Source of the DNA: JAGPCH01 sp039810605
GTDB lineage: Bacteria > Bacteroidota > Ignavibacteria > Tepidaquicellales > Tepidaquicellaceae
Assembly: GCA_039810605.1 (NCBI GenBank)
Contig: JBDHXH010000002.1
Span: 28,974-92,973 of the forward strand
Length of the DNA: 64,000 nucleotides
Reading direction: 5' to 3'
The translations under genes were made by a program, and so were the position numbers. Below, in pieces: positions 54,452-63,181 of this stretch; position 1 is the stretch's first letter, and every line of letters begins with the position of its first letter. Below the pieces are notes generated by a model that was given only the letters and a program-made list of their open reading frames with translations, made no database searches and was not told the DNA's origin.

Positions 54452-55336
54452 ATGTTTTCCATAATCATACCGGCATACAATGAAGGCGCTGTCATAGCTG
54501 TTACTATTTTTGATATTAAGAAAATTCTTGCGCTCAATAATATTTCGGATGCGGAGATAATTGTTGTGGATGACGGTTCGACAGACAAGACTTACGAAAT
54601 GAGTGTAAAAGCCGGAGCAACTGCAATCAGACATCCGCACAACATTGGTTACGGCCGTTCTCTTAAAGATGGTATCCTCGCCGCAACTCACGATACGATA
54701 ATCATAACTGACGCTGACGGAACATATCCTCTTGAGATGATTCCCGTTCTTGTGAATGAATTTAATAAGGGATTTGATATGGTTGTAGGAGCAAGACAGG
54801 GTGAAAATTATGACGAGTCAATCAAGAAGAAAGCGCTGCGCATAGTTTTGAAAAAATTAGTTGAATTTACAGCGGGCAGAAAAATCCCCGACATAAATTC
54901 GGGACTGCGTGTGTTTTCGAAGAAGGCAGTTATTCCTTTCTTCCCGAAACTGTGCGACACATTCAGTTTCACGACCTCACTGACGCTTGCGTATATGATG
55001 ACGAGCAGATATGTTCAGTATGTATCGATTGATTACAAGAAGAGACATGGGAAAACGAAGGTCAGACTCTTCAGTGATTCGATGAGAACACTGCAGTTTA
55101 TTGTTGAAGCAATTTTGTTTTACAATCCCATAAAAATTTTTATAGTCTTCTGTTTCTTCCTGATTCTGTTCGCTGGTTTTAATTTCATACTGTCTTTCAC
55201 TCTTCATCGCCCGTTTACATTTTATCTCGGACTGGGAAGCATATTGCTTTCGATACTTATGTTTGGTCTCGGGTTAATTTCAGTTCAACTGAAACATATA
55301 ATGAGCTCGAATGATGACAAAGAAAAATACGAATGA
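54452..55336 (+). CDS. GtrB/DPM1-like GT2 (second undecaprenyl-phosphate sugar synthase)
   Basis: A 294-residue protein: GT-A domain with IIPAYNEG, VVDDGSTDKT (38-47) and TDADGTYP (86-93). Two C-terminal hydrophobic segments follow (about 225-250 and 255-280). It should transfer a sugar to undecaprenyl phosphate or a similar carrier. Its stop overlaps the start of the GT-C gene, so the pair very likely works as one module. The other such pair is at 32.8 and 35.5 kb. Confidence 0.87.
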   Translation: MFSIIIPAYNEGAVIAVTIFDIKKILALNNISDAEIIVVDDGSTDKTYEMSVKAGATAIRHPHNIGYGRSLKDGILAATHDTIIITDADGTYPLEMIPVLVNEFNKGFDMVVGARQGENYDESIKKKALRIVLKKLVEFTAGRKIPDINSGLRVFSKKAVIPFFPKLCDTFSFTTSLTLAYMMTSRYVQYVSIDYKKRHGKTKVRLFSDSMRTLQFIVEAILFYNPIKIFIVFCFFLILFAGFNFILSFTLHRPFTFYLGLGSILLSILMFGLGLISVQLKHIMSSNDDKEKYE

Positions 55337-56922
55337 CTTTCCTGAAGAATTTCAATAGTTCTAAACACATTTTTCTTTACAGCTCGATGATGGTAACGAT
55401 GGTTTTTCTTGTTACCCGGCTCCAGTATTTTCTGGATTATCCCGTCTTTGTTTTCTCGAGCGACAGCGCGTCATATTGCGATGCGGCTTTTAACATTATG
55501 AATCTGCATGCGCCCCTGTTTGATATCAGAACACCCGCCTATCCTTTGTTCCTCGCACTTGTATGGACTTTCTCAAAATCAATGTTTACGCTTGCGCTGA
55601 CGCAGAGCGTACTCACCATAATCTGCTCTTTGCTCTTTCTCTTTATGATTTACCGGTCGTACAGATCTTTGACTTTTCTCTTTGCAATTTCATTATCTGT
55701 TTATATATCATCTTCGTACTATCTGGTTCTTGAGAAAGCACTTTTGACGGAAGGAATTTTTGTAAACGTCCTGTTGCTAAGTGCAGGAACGCTTATAGTT
55801 GCGATAAAAAAGAATTGTCTTTCGTACTGGATTTTATTTTCATTGCTTTCGGCATTGCTGGTTCTGATCAGGCCCGCTGCATTGTTTCTTGCGGGAATAT
55901 TTTTGATGGTAGCAATTTTCTTTTTTATAAATAGGTTTGGCCTGCGGTATTATGCTGCATTAGTCATTCCATCTGCTGTAATATTGCTCCTATTGTGCTC
56001 ATATAATTATGCGACTATAAGACAGTTTACCATTACGCCATTTGGAGAAGCTAATCTCTCGGGGGTAACGGTGCTCTTCATGGAAGAGTCTCCCGAATAT
56101 ACTCCGCTGGTAAACGAAGCAATCAGAAATACCCTTGATTCAATTCCGGGAAAGAGCAAAAGTTATATACGGAATTCTTTTGGCATATCAAAACTTTATC
56201 ATACGTTCAATGATAATTTCTACAGACAGGTAAACCTGACGGAGTATCTTATGAAGAGGGACAGTTCGATTAATTTTATGACCGTTCGTCCGATACTTAA
56301 GGAGATTTCAGTTGATGCAATTTCGAAGCATCCTGAAATTTATATGAAGTTCTTTGCCTCCAATTTTATTTTTTTCTTTAATAACGTCAGAATTGTAATG
56401 GACTATTATGATCAGATGTTAAACATTTATAAGCGAACCGTCTTTGATAAGAAATATATTGAAGAGCTTGAATCAGGAAGATGGAGACAAGTTTCATCCG
56501 GTAAATCCGATCATCGGGAGATCATCAAATTCTTTGAGGAGGAGGTGAACAAGCAAAATGGATTAGAAAATGTAATCATAAGCGGAGATTCTTCCGCGGA
56601 ATTCAAACGGACATTTAGCGGCCTGATGTATTCTTATTACGAGAAGGTCTATAATTTTCTTTTCAGAAATTTCCTTTGGGTGATACTTTACGGTGTTGTT
56701 ATGATTGTTTCAGCAATCGGTCTGCTGAAAAGCAGATTCAGAGATAGAGATTATTTCATGATTTTTTTGATTTGTTCAATTTTTGTCATAAAGGCGATTT
56801 TTGTAAGCCTTGTGGAAGTTGCACTTGTAAGATACAGTTACACGGTAGAGTTTGCGATTTATTTCAGCCTGCCGTTCATATTTTTAATTTTGAAAAAAAA
56901 GAAAAACACACAACCGGCATGA
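55333..56922 (+). CDS. GT-C (GT39-like) membrane glycosyltransferase (second)
   Basis: A 529-residue polytopic protein with about twelve hydrophobic segments. The first periplasmic loop has SSDSASYCDAAFNI, then IRTPAYPLFLALVW (the R-x-P-x-Y-P pattern), matching GT-C enzymes. A large periplasmic-type domain (about 225-440) separates the last helices. It should use the lipid-sugar made by the GtrB-like enzyme immediately upstream. The start of the next aminotransferase overlaps its stop in ATGA. Confidence 0.8.
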   Translation: MTFLKNFNSSKHIFLYSSMMVTMVFLVTRLQYFLDYPVFVFSSDSASYCDAAFNIMNLHAPLFDIRTPAYPLFLALVWTFSKSMFTLALTQSVLTIICSLLFLFMIYRSYRSLTFLFAISLSVYISSSYYLVLEKALLTEGIFVNVLLLSAGTLIVAIKKNCLSYWILFSLLSALLVLIRPAALFLAGIFLMVAIFFFINRFGLRYYAALVIPSAVILLLLCSYNYATIRQFTITPFGEANLSGVTVLFMEESPEYTPLVNEAIRNTLDSIPGKSKSYIRNSFGISKLYHTFNDNFYRQVNLTEYLMKRDSSINFMTVRPILKEISVDAISKHPEIYMKFFASNFIFFFNNVRIVMDYYDQMLNIYKRTVFDKKYIEELESGRWRQVSSGKSDHREIIKFFEEEVNKQNGLENVIISGDSSAEFKRTFSGLMYSYYEKVYNFLFRNFLWVILYGVVMIVSAIGLLKSRFRDRDYFMIFLICSIFVIKAIFVSLVEVALVRYSYTVEFAIYFSLPFIFLILKKKKNTQPA

Positions 56923-58154
56923 TACCTTTTTCTCCGCCATACATTGACGAGGATGTATTGAAAGAAGTAACGGATTCACTTCAGTCCGGATGGATTACAA
57001 CCGGACCCAAAGTCAGATCATTAGAGGAAGAAATTTCAAAAATCTCGGGAGTGAAGAATGTTCTTTGCGTAAACTCCGCGACATCGGCGCTGATGCTGAT
57101 GCTTCACTGGTTTGGAATAGGGAGGGGCGATGAAGTTATCGTTCCTGCATATACGTATTGTGCAACGGCTTTAGCAGTGATGCATGTGGGAGCTAAGCCT
57201 GTGATGGTTGATGTTACGGATGATTTTTGTATAGATACTGAAAAATTCAGAGCGGCAATAAATCCAAGGACGAAGGCTGTTATTCCCGTTGACATAGGAG
57301 GGCTTCCGTGCGACTACGATGAAATTAAAGGCATTGTAAACGATGACGGCATAAAAAAAATGTTCATTTCAACAAATGAAAATCAAAGAATGCTCGGAAG
57401 AATTTTTGTTCTTTCGGATGCGGCGCACTCCATCGGGGCAACATACAATGGGCGCAAGAGCGGCAGTCTGTGCGATGCATCCGTGTTTTCATTTCATGCT
57501 GTAAAAAATGTAACAACTGCCGAAGGCGGAGCAATCTGCATAAACCTGCCTGATAAGTTTAACAATGATGAAATCTATAAATGGCTGCGATTGCTGTCTT
57601 TGAACGGTCAGACAAAAGATGCCTTTACAAAGTCGCAGGGCGGCGGATGGAGATATGACATTGTCTATCCCGGATTTAAAATGAATCTAAATGATATTTG
57701 TGCGGCAGTCGGACTTGCACAAATCAGGAAATACAACGACGATATGCTATTGAAAAGAAAAACCATCTTCAAGGAATATGACGAAGCATTTTCAAATACC
57801 GAATGGGCAATCACACCAACATCGCTTACCAAAGATAAGGAAAGTTCATATCACGTTTATCTCTTGCGAATACGAGGAATTACCGAAGCTGAACGCGACA
57901 GAATCATTGAGGAAATTACAAAGAGGGGAGTAGCCGTCAATGTCCATTTCATTCCCATGCCGATGCTAAGCGCTTTCAAGGACAAAGGATATGATATTAA
58001 CAACTATCCAAACAGTTACAAAAACTATTCGAGTGAGATTTCACTTCCCGTTTACCCGCAGCTTACTGATTCGCAAATCCGGGAAATCATTAATGCCGTT
58101 ATTAATTCTTATAATGCAATAGTCACCCCAAGCATTGCTGAAAAGAATATTTGA
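56919..58154 (+). CDS. DegT/DnrJ/EryC1 aminotransferase (WcfR-like, initiating amino sugar)
   Basis: A 411-residue PLP enzyme. ATG 56919 in an ATGA overlap starts the usual MIPFSPPYIDEDVL; the longer frame from 56772 lies inside the previous gene and is rejected. SGWITTGPK, NSATSALML and the Schiff-base Lys196 in SFHAVKNVTTAEGG are clear. A short insertion (about 140-162) is seen in Bacteroidota homologues such as WcfR. With the PglF-type dehydratase and PglC-type transferase next to it, it probably makes a UDP-4-amino-4,6-dideoxy-HexNAc for the first step of assembly. The precise isomer is unknown. Confidence 0.88.
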   Translation: MIPFSPPYIDEDVLKEVTDSLQSGWITTGPKVRSLEEEISKISGVKNVLCVNSATSALMLMLHWFGIGRGDEVIVPAYTYCATALAVMHVGAKPVMVDVTDDFCIDTEKFRAAINPRTKAVIPVDIGGLPCDYDEIKGIVNDDGIKKMFISTNENQRMLGRIFVLSDAAHSIGATYNGRKSGSLCDASVFSFHAVKNVTTAEGGAICINLPDKFNNDEIYKWLRLLSLNGQTKDAFTKSQGGGWRYDIVYPGFKMNLNDICAAVGLAQIRKYNDDMLLKRKTIFKEYDEAFSNTEWAITPTSLTKDKESSYHVYLLRIRGITEAERDRIIEEITKRGVAVNVHFIPMPMLSAFKDKGYDINNYPNSYKNYSSEISLPVYPQLTDSQIREIINAVINSYNAIVTPSIAEKNI

Positions 58155-58728
58155 TATTGTTTTCTCATCCATAGGACTTGTAGTACTTTCACCGATGTTT
58201 GCGGTAATATGGATAATGATAAAACTTGATTCAAGCGGTCCTGTAATTTTCAAACAGAAAAGAGTCGGCAAGGACAATCAAGATTTTACTTTATTGAAAT
58301 TCAGGACAATGAGACAATTCTCGGAACAGGGGGGTTCGCTTACAATTGGAATGAAGGACAAAAGAGTTACAAGATTGGGTCATGTACTAAGGAAATACAA
58401 GCTGGATGAATTCCCGCAGTTATTTAATGTCCTGCGCGGCGAGATGACACTTGTAGGACCGAGACCTGAAGTAAGGAAGTTTGTTAAATTTTATAATGAA
58501 GACCAGAAAAAGGTTTTGTCCGTGAAGCCGGGTATTACAGACATGGCATCTATCCTTTACAAAAATGAAAATGAATTACTTGGATCTGTGCAGGATCCCG
58601 AAAAATTTTATATTGAAAAAGTAATGCCGGAGAAAATCAGATATAATCTCGATTACATTAATGAGAGGTCTGTGTTCAAAGATTTCAAAGTCATACTTAA
58701 GACACTTAATGCCATTTGGCTGAAATGA
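58135..58728 (+). CDS. PglC/WcfS-type sugar-1-phosphate transferase
   Basis: A 197-residue monotopic phosphoglycosyl transferase with TTG start 20 bases inside the aminotransferase. It has one N-terminal reentrant hydrophobic segment (about 7-30), VIFKQKRVGKDN, LLKFRTM, the catalytic LDEFPQL Asp-Glu pair and LVGPRPE. Length fits the short PglC class. It moves a sugar-1-phosphate from the UDP donor to undecaprenyl phosphate and so starts glycan assembly. Its location between the aminotransferase and the 4,6-dehydratase implies a 4-amino-type first sugar. Confidence 0.92.
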   Translation: MLKRIFDIVFSSIGLVVLSPMFAVIWIMIKLDSSGPVIFKQKRVGKDNQDFTLLKFRTMRQFSEQGGSLTIGMKDKRVTRLGHVLRKYKLDEFPQLFNVLRGEMTLVGPRPEVRKFVKFYNEDQKKVLSVKPGITDMASILYKNENELLGSVQDPEKFYIEKVMPEKIRYNLDYINERSVFKDFKVILKTLNAIWLK

Positions 58729-58804
58729 TTCCTCCGGACATTGGAAATACTTGATATCAGTAGTTCGAAAGATCGCAGTAAGTAGAAATTAATTATTGAA
58801 AGAG

Positions 58805-58835
58805 TTGTATACATTTTGTAATTTATTGGTATAAT
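58805..58835 (+). promoter_or_regulatory. Possible promoter before the 4,6-dehydratase gene
   Basis: The 222-base gap between the PglC-type gene and the dehydratase is AT-rich. It holds TTGTAT at 58805-58810 and TATAAT at 58830-58835, separated by 19 bases. This is a weak sigma-70-type match with a long spacer, about 115 bases before the chosen start. It is a candidate internal promoter; no transcript evidence can be read from sequence. Confidence 0.3.
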
Positions 58836-58950
58836 TTCAAAAAGGATCACCCAATCAAAGAAAAGGTACTAAGTACTATGAGTCATTTGTTCTTTTTGAT
58901 TTTGTGGCAATAGATTGTATTTATGCAAGAGGTTTGACAAAATCAAAGAA

Positions 58951-60876
58951 ATGTTAGAGAACTTTCTAAATAAGAGGTTGCTGAAATTAAGAAACAGACA
59001 TTTCTTAATTTTAGATGTCTTATTCCTTACATTAACCCCCTGCCTGTCGCTTGCGTTAAGAGTTGACGGTAAGATAGACTTTTCACTTTATATCAGCGGT
59101 CTTTTCTGGTGCACAATCATATTTCTTTTACTGAAGATTGCACTCTTCTATAAGCTGGGACTTTACAAAAGGTACTGGAACAGTGCGAGTATTGATGAGC
59201 TCGCAAAGTTGATCTACATTGTCTTCTGGGCAGTTGTTTTGCAGACATCAATATTTGTGCTGCTTAATAAATTCAATCTGCTTTCTTTCCAGACTTTGCC
59301 AATGTCACTTCCATTGCTGGACGGAATAATGACATTCTTTTTTGTTGCAGGGACAAGATTTAGCATTCGCTTGAGCGAGAGGTTGAATGAAAGAAAAAAA
59401 ATTTCATACCATGGTGAAAGAGTGCTGGTCGTTGGTTCAGGTAAGTCCGGAAATTCAATAGTTCAGGAAATGCAGAGGAATCCGCAGCTTGGGTTGACTC
59501 CGGTTGCGTTTGTTGATGATGATATTGAGTTGAAGGGTTTGAAGATAAGAGGAATTCCGGTAATGGGAACGAGGCACAGTCTGCCGGAGGTCATTGCGAA
59601 ACTTGATATCAATAAAGTTATAATTGCAATGCCTACTGCTCCGGGTTCGGAGATCAGAGACATTGTTTCAATCTGCATGAAAGCCGGAGTTCAGGCGCGG
59701 ACTATCCCCGGAATTTATGAAATACTGGATGAGAAAGTGAGAATAGATAATATTCGCCAGGTTCAGATTGAAGACCTGCTTCGGAGAGAGCCAGTGAAGA
59801 CGGACACAAAGCGCGTTCAGGATTTCCTGAAGGGCAAGAGAGTTCTTGTTACCGGCTCCGGTGGTTCTATTGGGAGTGAACTTTGCAGACAGATAATAAA
59901 ATGTCATCCTTCGGAAATAGTTTTACTCGGACAGGGAGAGAATTCCATATTTGAAATTCATCATGAGGTGCTAAAGAGGCTTTCGATCTCAAACGGTAAT
60001 TTCCCCAACACCAAAGTCACGACACTCATTGCCAATATCAGGTCTTATGAAAGAATGGAAAGGATTCTTGAAAGCACGCGGCCGGATGTAATATTTCATG
60101 CGGCTGCGCATAAGCATGTTCCAATGATGGAATTGAATTCATGCGAAGCTATCAGCAACAATATCAAAGGCACACAAAACCTCATTGACCTTTCTTTAAA
60201 ATATAATGTCGAACATTTTGTTTATATCTCTACGGACAAAGCAGTAAATCCCTCGAGTATTATGGGAGCAAGCAAACGGGTTGCCGAAATGATAGTTCTC
60301 AAGGCATCAAGATATTACGGAAAGAATTATTCGGCAGTAAGATTCGGAAATGTGCTCGGAAGCCGTGGCAGCGTGGTGCCAACATTCAAGAGACAAATTT
60401 CCGAAGGTGGTCCCGTAACCATTACGCATCCTGATATTCAAAGATATTTCATGACTATACCCGAAGCAGTTCAGCTTGTTCTTCAGGCTTCAGTAATCGG
60501 AAAAGGCGGTGAAATATTTGTTCTCGATATGGGCGATCCCGTAAAAGTTGAAGACCTCGCAAAGGATATAATAAGGCTCTCGGGATATGAAGTCGGTAAA
60601 GATATAAAGATAGTTTATACCGAGTTGCGCCCGGGCGAAAAATTGTATGAAGAACTTTTTATTCCCGGCGAAAATTATGAAAAAACTCTCCACGAAAAAA
60701 TTCTGATTGCAACAAATGCAAGCAGCTTTATCTCTGATAACTTCGATGAAAATCTTGAAGAGCTTCTTTCGAAAAAATATGAGACCGATAAGAAGGGAAT
60801 CATTAAGATGCTTAAGAAACTCGTTCCGGAGTACCTCTCCGGTGTTCAGGTCTCAAACGAAATTCCGACAATCTGA
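58951..60876 (+). CDS. PglF/WbpM-type nucleotide-sugar 4,6-dehydratase
   Basis: A 641-residue membrane protein from ATG 58951 (an in-frame TTG at 58915 would add twelve residues). Four hydrophobic segments occupy about the first 140 residues. A Rossmann-like domain follows with VVGSGKSG. The catalytic SDR domain has TGSGGSIGSEL, AAHKHVPMME and the STDKAVNPSSIMGASK motif. There Met replaces the usual Tyr (MxxxK), as is normal for WbpM/PglF inverting and retaining dehydratases. It would make UDP-4-keto-6-deoxy-HexNAc for the aminotransferase at 56.9 kb. Confidence 0.92.
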   Translation: MLENFLNKRLLKLRNRHFLILDVLFLTLTPCLSLALRVDGKIDFSLYISGLFWCTIIFLLLKIALFYKLGLYKRYWNSASIDELAKLIYIVFWAVVLQTSIFVLLNKFNLLSFQTLPMSLPLLDGIMTFFFVAGTRFSIRLSERLNERKKISYHGERVLVVGSGKSGNSIVQEMQRNPQLGLTPVAFVDDDIELKGLKIRGIPVMGTRHSLPEVIAKLDINKVIIAMPTAPGSEIRDIVSICMKAGVQARTIPGIYEILDEKVRIDNIRQVQIEDLLRREPVKTDTKRVQDFLKGKRVLVTGSGGSIGSELCRQIIKCHPSEIVLLGQGENSIFEIHHEVLKRLSISNGNFPNTKVTTLIANIRSYERMERILESTRPDVIFHAAAHKHVPMMELNSCEAISNNIKGTQNLIDLSLKYNVEHFVYISTDKAVNPSSIMGASKRVAEMIVLKASRYYGKNYSAVRFGNVLGSRGSVVPTFKRQISEGGPVTITHPDIQRYFMTIPEAVQLVLQASVIGKGGEIFVLDMGDPVKVEDLAKDIIRLSGYEVGKDIKIVYTELRPGEKLYEELFIPGENYEKTLHEKILIATNASSFISDNFDENLEELLSKKYETDKKGIIKMLKKLVPEYLSGVQVSNEIPTI

Positions 60877-60909
60877 TCCCTGTTCCCGGCTAAGACTAAT
60901 ATTTAATAA

Positions 60910-62694
60910 GTGGATTTCTCTGATCACAGTTCATATTTTCAGATCAACACTAAGATTACAAATCCGATAATCCGACTCTTTCAAACAGTTTCGAATCGTT
61001 CAACAGGAAAAAAGGAGAAATTTTTCTCATACCTTTTCTTGGTTATTTTAACGTTCAGTGTAGATGCATTTGCGCAGGTTGAAATGGTAAATCCTTCTCA
61101 TTCGGTTTATGGCTATCTTGAGAGAATGATGACGATGAAAGTAATCACGGATTACAATCCGGCTAATATTCCAATTTCGAGAGAAGCTGTTTCATCTTTC
61201 CTGAAAATAATCAGTGACAATCAGAATAAGATTTCGAATGTTGACAGAAAAATCCTAAAAGATTACGAAGTTGAATTTGAATATGAATTGACGGGGGGGA
61301 TAAAGAGGTCTGCTTCATTATTCAAATCTCTGAAGAACGTATTTTCGGATGACAGGCAAAAATATTTATATGCATTCAATGACAGTAATGCAACGTTGTT
61401 TCTTGACGGACTTGGAAATATTTCACAGAGGGAATCAAGAGGGGATTCTCTGGGAAGGCATTCAATAACTCTTGGTGAACTCGGGTTTCGTGTGCGCGGA
61501 ACATTGTACAACAGCGTTGGATTCTATCTTAGAGCTTCTAACGGACAAAAGCTTTCGGGTGATTCGGGTGATGTCAGGTTTGCAAGGAACACGGATCCAA
61601 AGTTGTATGCGCAATATAAATTTTCCTATGAGCAAAATAATTTTGATACGTTTGATGGCTATTTAAGATATAGGACAAACGGTGAATGGCTCGCATTGAT
61701 GGTTGGGAGGAATCCTGTCTATCAGGGATTTGGTTTTATTGACAGGCTGTTTCTGTCCAACAATACAGTGCCGTTTGATTATCTGCGTCTTGATCTTGGA
61801 TATAAGGCAGTGAAATATACTTTCATGTATGGAAGTTTGCGCGGAGATTCGCTTGGCAGGTCATTGAATGCAAAAAATATTGCGACGCATAGACTCGATG
61901 TCCAGTTTTCAAATGCCTTCAGGATGGGACTTTATGAAAGTGTAATCACCGCGAATAATCCTTTCAGTTTTACATTCCTTAATCCGATAAGTTTTTTAAC
62001 TTCTGCCGAACTTAGTCATGCGTCACAATCCGGTCAGCAAAATGACAACAATTCCATTCTCGGCATTGACGCAATGGTAATTCCCGCCCGCAAATTTGCT
62101 TTGCAGGGATCATTGTTGATTGACGATCTTGATTTTGGGAAATTGTTCAGCAGTGATACAAATGACGTAACAAACAAGTTTGCCTGGCAGCTTGGTTTGC
62201 TCTGGTCAGATGCTTTTACGATTCCGAATCTTAGTCTTAAAACCGAATATACTTATCTTGATCCGTTTATCTATACACATACTTCAAACAAGACAACATA
62301 CACTCACTGGGATCTTCCGCTGGGACATCACCTTCCCCCTAACTCTGATGAAATTGCGCTACAGCTCGATTACAACATATCAAACAGAATAAATCTGAAT
62401 TTACTCTATCAGCACCAAAGATCAGCAAACGGCATTGTCACGGATTCTTCAGGACGAGTCATAATTAATTACGGTGGAAACCTGAACAATGCAAGCGGGT
62501 ATTCTTATTCACATCCGGAATTTCTTGAAGGAAATAGAGTCAACCGCGATATCCTCACTGCTAATTTTACATGGCAGTTCCTTAGACAATTTTTCATAGA
62601 ATTGAAATACGTCCACAGAGTATTCAATAACATTGATCTCGGCGATAAGCTGAAGGATGATTACGGATTTGCAACTTTCCGTATAGACTATTAG
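60910..62694 (+). CDS. wzi: Wzi-family capsule assembly outer-membrane protein
   Basis: A 594-residue protein from GTG 60910. A signal-peptide-like hydrophobic stretch (SYLFLVILTFSVDAFAQ) ends near residue 57, so the first 36 or so residues are unusual for a secreted protein and the real start may be later. No NTG codon in frame suits that, although AAAGGAG at 61011-61017 lies just before the signal. The rest is rich in beta strands, with VGRNPVYQGFG and NPFSFTFLNPISF typical of Wzi. Wzi-like proteins hold polysaccharide at the outer membrane. This is the last gene of the glycan run. Confidence 0.85.
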   Translation: MDFSDHSSYFQINTKITNPIIRLFQTVSNRSTGKKEKFFSYLFLVILTFSVDAFAQVEMVNPSHSVYGYLERMMTMKVITDYNPANIPISREAVSSFLKIISDNQNKISNVDRKILKDYEVEFEYELTGGIKRSASLFKSLKNVFSDDRQKYLYAFNDSNATLFLDGLGNISQRESRGDSLGRHSITLGELGFRVRGTLYNSVGFYLRASNGQKLSGDSGDVRFARNTDPKLYAQYKFSYEQNNFDTFDGYLRYRTNGEWLALMVGRNPVYQGFGFIDRLFLSNNTVPFDYLRLDLGYKAVKYTFMYGSLRGDSLGRSLNAKNIATHRLDVQFSNAFRMGLYESVITANNPFSFTFLNPISFLTSAELSHASQSGQQNDNNSILGIDAMVIPARKFALQGSLLIDDLDFGKLFSSDTNDVTNKFAWQLGLLWSDAFTIPNLSLKTEYTYLDPFIYTHTSNKTTYTHWDLPLGHHLPPNSDEIALQLDYNISNRINLNLLYQHQRSANGIVTDSSGRVIINYGGNLNNASGYSYSHPEFLEGNRVNRDILTANFTWQFLRQFFIELKYVHRVFNNIDLGDKLKDDYGFATFRIDY

Positions 62695-62761
62695 ATGATG
62701 TAAGATGAGGATGCAAATGATGTAGTTTTATAATAGACCTCTCAAAGCTATAAACTGTTTA

Positions 62762-62782
62762 TATCATATTAAGTAAGATTTT
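62762..62782 (+). repeat. AT-rich direct repeat, copy 1
   Basis: TATCATATTAAG followed by nine bases ending in ATTTT. It matches copy 2 at 63141 in 19 of 21 positions. It stands 54 bases upstream of the inverted-repeat element. Function unknown; it could be a duplicated regulatory or promoter site. Confidence 0.6.
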
Positions 62783-62815
62783 ATAACCTCCACCCCAAAC
62801 CCAATTTTACAATCT

Positions 62816-62937
62816 CCGGGGCTGTCCCAAAAGCAAGGATTTAATCGTAGCACAGGCTATTAGCCTGTAGAAATCCTCAAAAAACACAATGACAATTTTG
62901 AAAATCCGATTCGGCGAGACTTTTTGGACAGCCCCGG
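62816..62937. repeat. 122-bp element with 18-bp terminal inverted repeats (MITE-like)
   Basis: The left end, CCGGGGCTGTCCCAAAAG (62816-62833), is the inverted copy of the right end (62920-62937) with one mismatch. GGGGCTGTCC ends of this kind are common in insertion sequences. Inside is a nested structure: AGGATTT (62836-62842) pairs with AAATCCT (62871-62877) around the perfect hairpin ACAGGCTA-T-TAGCCTGT (62852-62868). There is no transposase and no clear target-site duplication, so a MITE-like relic or a structured intergenic repeat are both possible. Confidence 0.65.
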
Positions 62938-62948
62938 TAGTTTTTTTT
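62816..62948 (+). terminator. Possible terminator formed by the inverted-repeat element
   Basis: The 18-bp terminal repeats can pair as one long GC-rich stem. They are followed three bases later by eight T residues (62941-62948), the layout of an intrinsic terminator with a large structured loop. It lies 120 bases after wzi and could end the long glycan transcript. The loop is much longer than in ordinary terminators. Confidence 0.4.
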
Positions 62949-63140
62949 AAAAGAGAGGTTTGGTACAAAGTTCTGAAGTGCGCAAGATAATAAGGTTCGG
63001 CAAGATTTAGTTTGAAAGATAAAGATGGTGGAATGGACATGTCTAAAAATATATAGATTATGTTGATAGGAGGTTTTTTTGAACCGTAGGGAACATTAGA
63101 ATGTTATTTTAGAAAAGTTTCGATACTTACAAAATGGTAA

Positions 63141-63161
63141 TATCATATTAAGAAACATTTT
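63141..63161 (+). repeat. AT-rich direct repeat, copy 2
   Basis: TATCATATTAAG followed by nine bases ending in ATTTT, the second copy of the repeat at 62762 (two mismatches over 21 bases). It lies about 110-130 bases before the protease start and just ahead of the terminator-like hairpin. Confidence 0.6.
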
Positions 63162-63181
63162 CGTAAATTTAGCCTGTATAG

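Noticed and set aside
56772..56918. Extended N-terminus for the WcfR-like aminotransferase
   Set aside because: The added 49 residues are a frame-shifted reading of the GT-C gene; ATG 56919 gives the usual family start.
62807..63040. Minus-strand frame of 77 codons across the inverted-repeat element
   Set aside because: Much of its sequence is simply the translated element between its terminal repeats, with no transposase motif.
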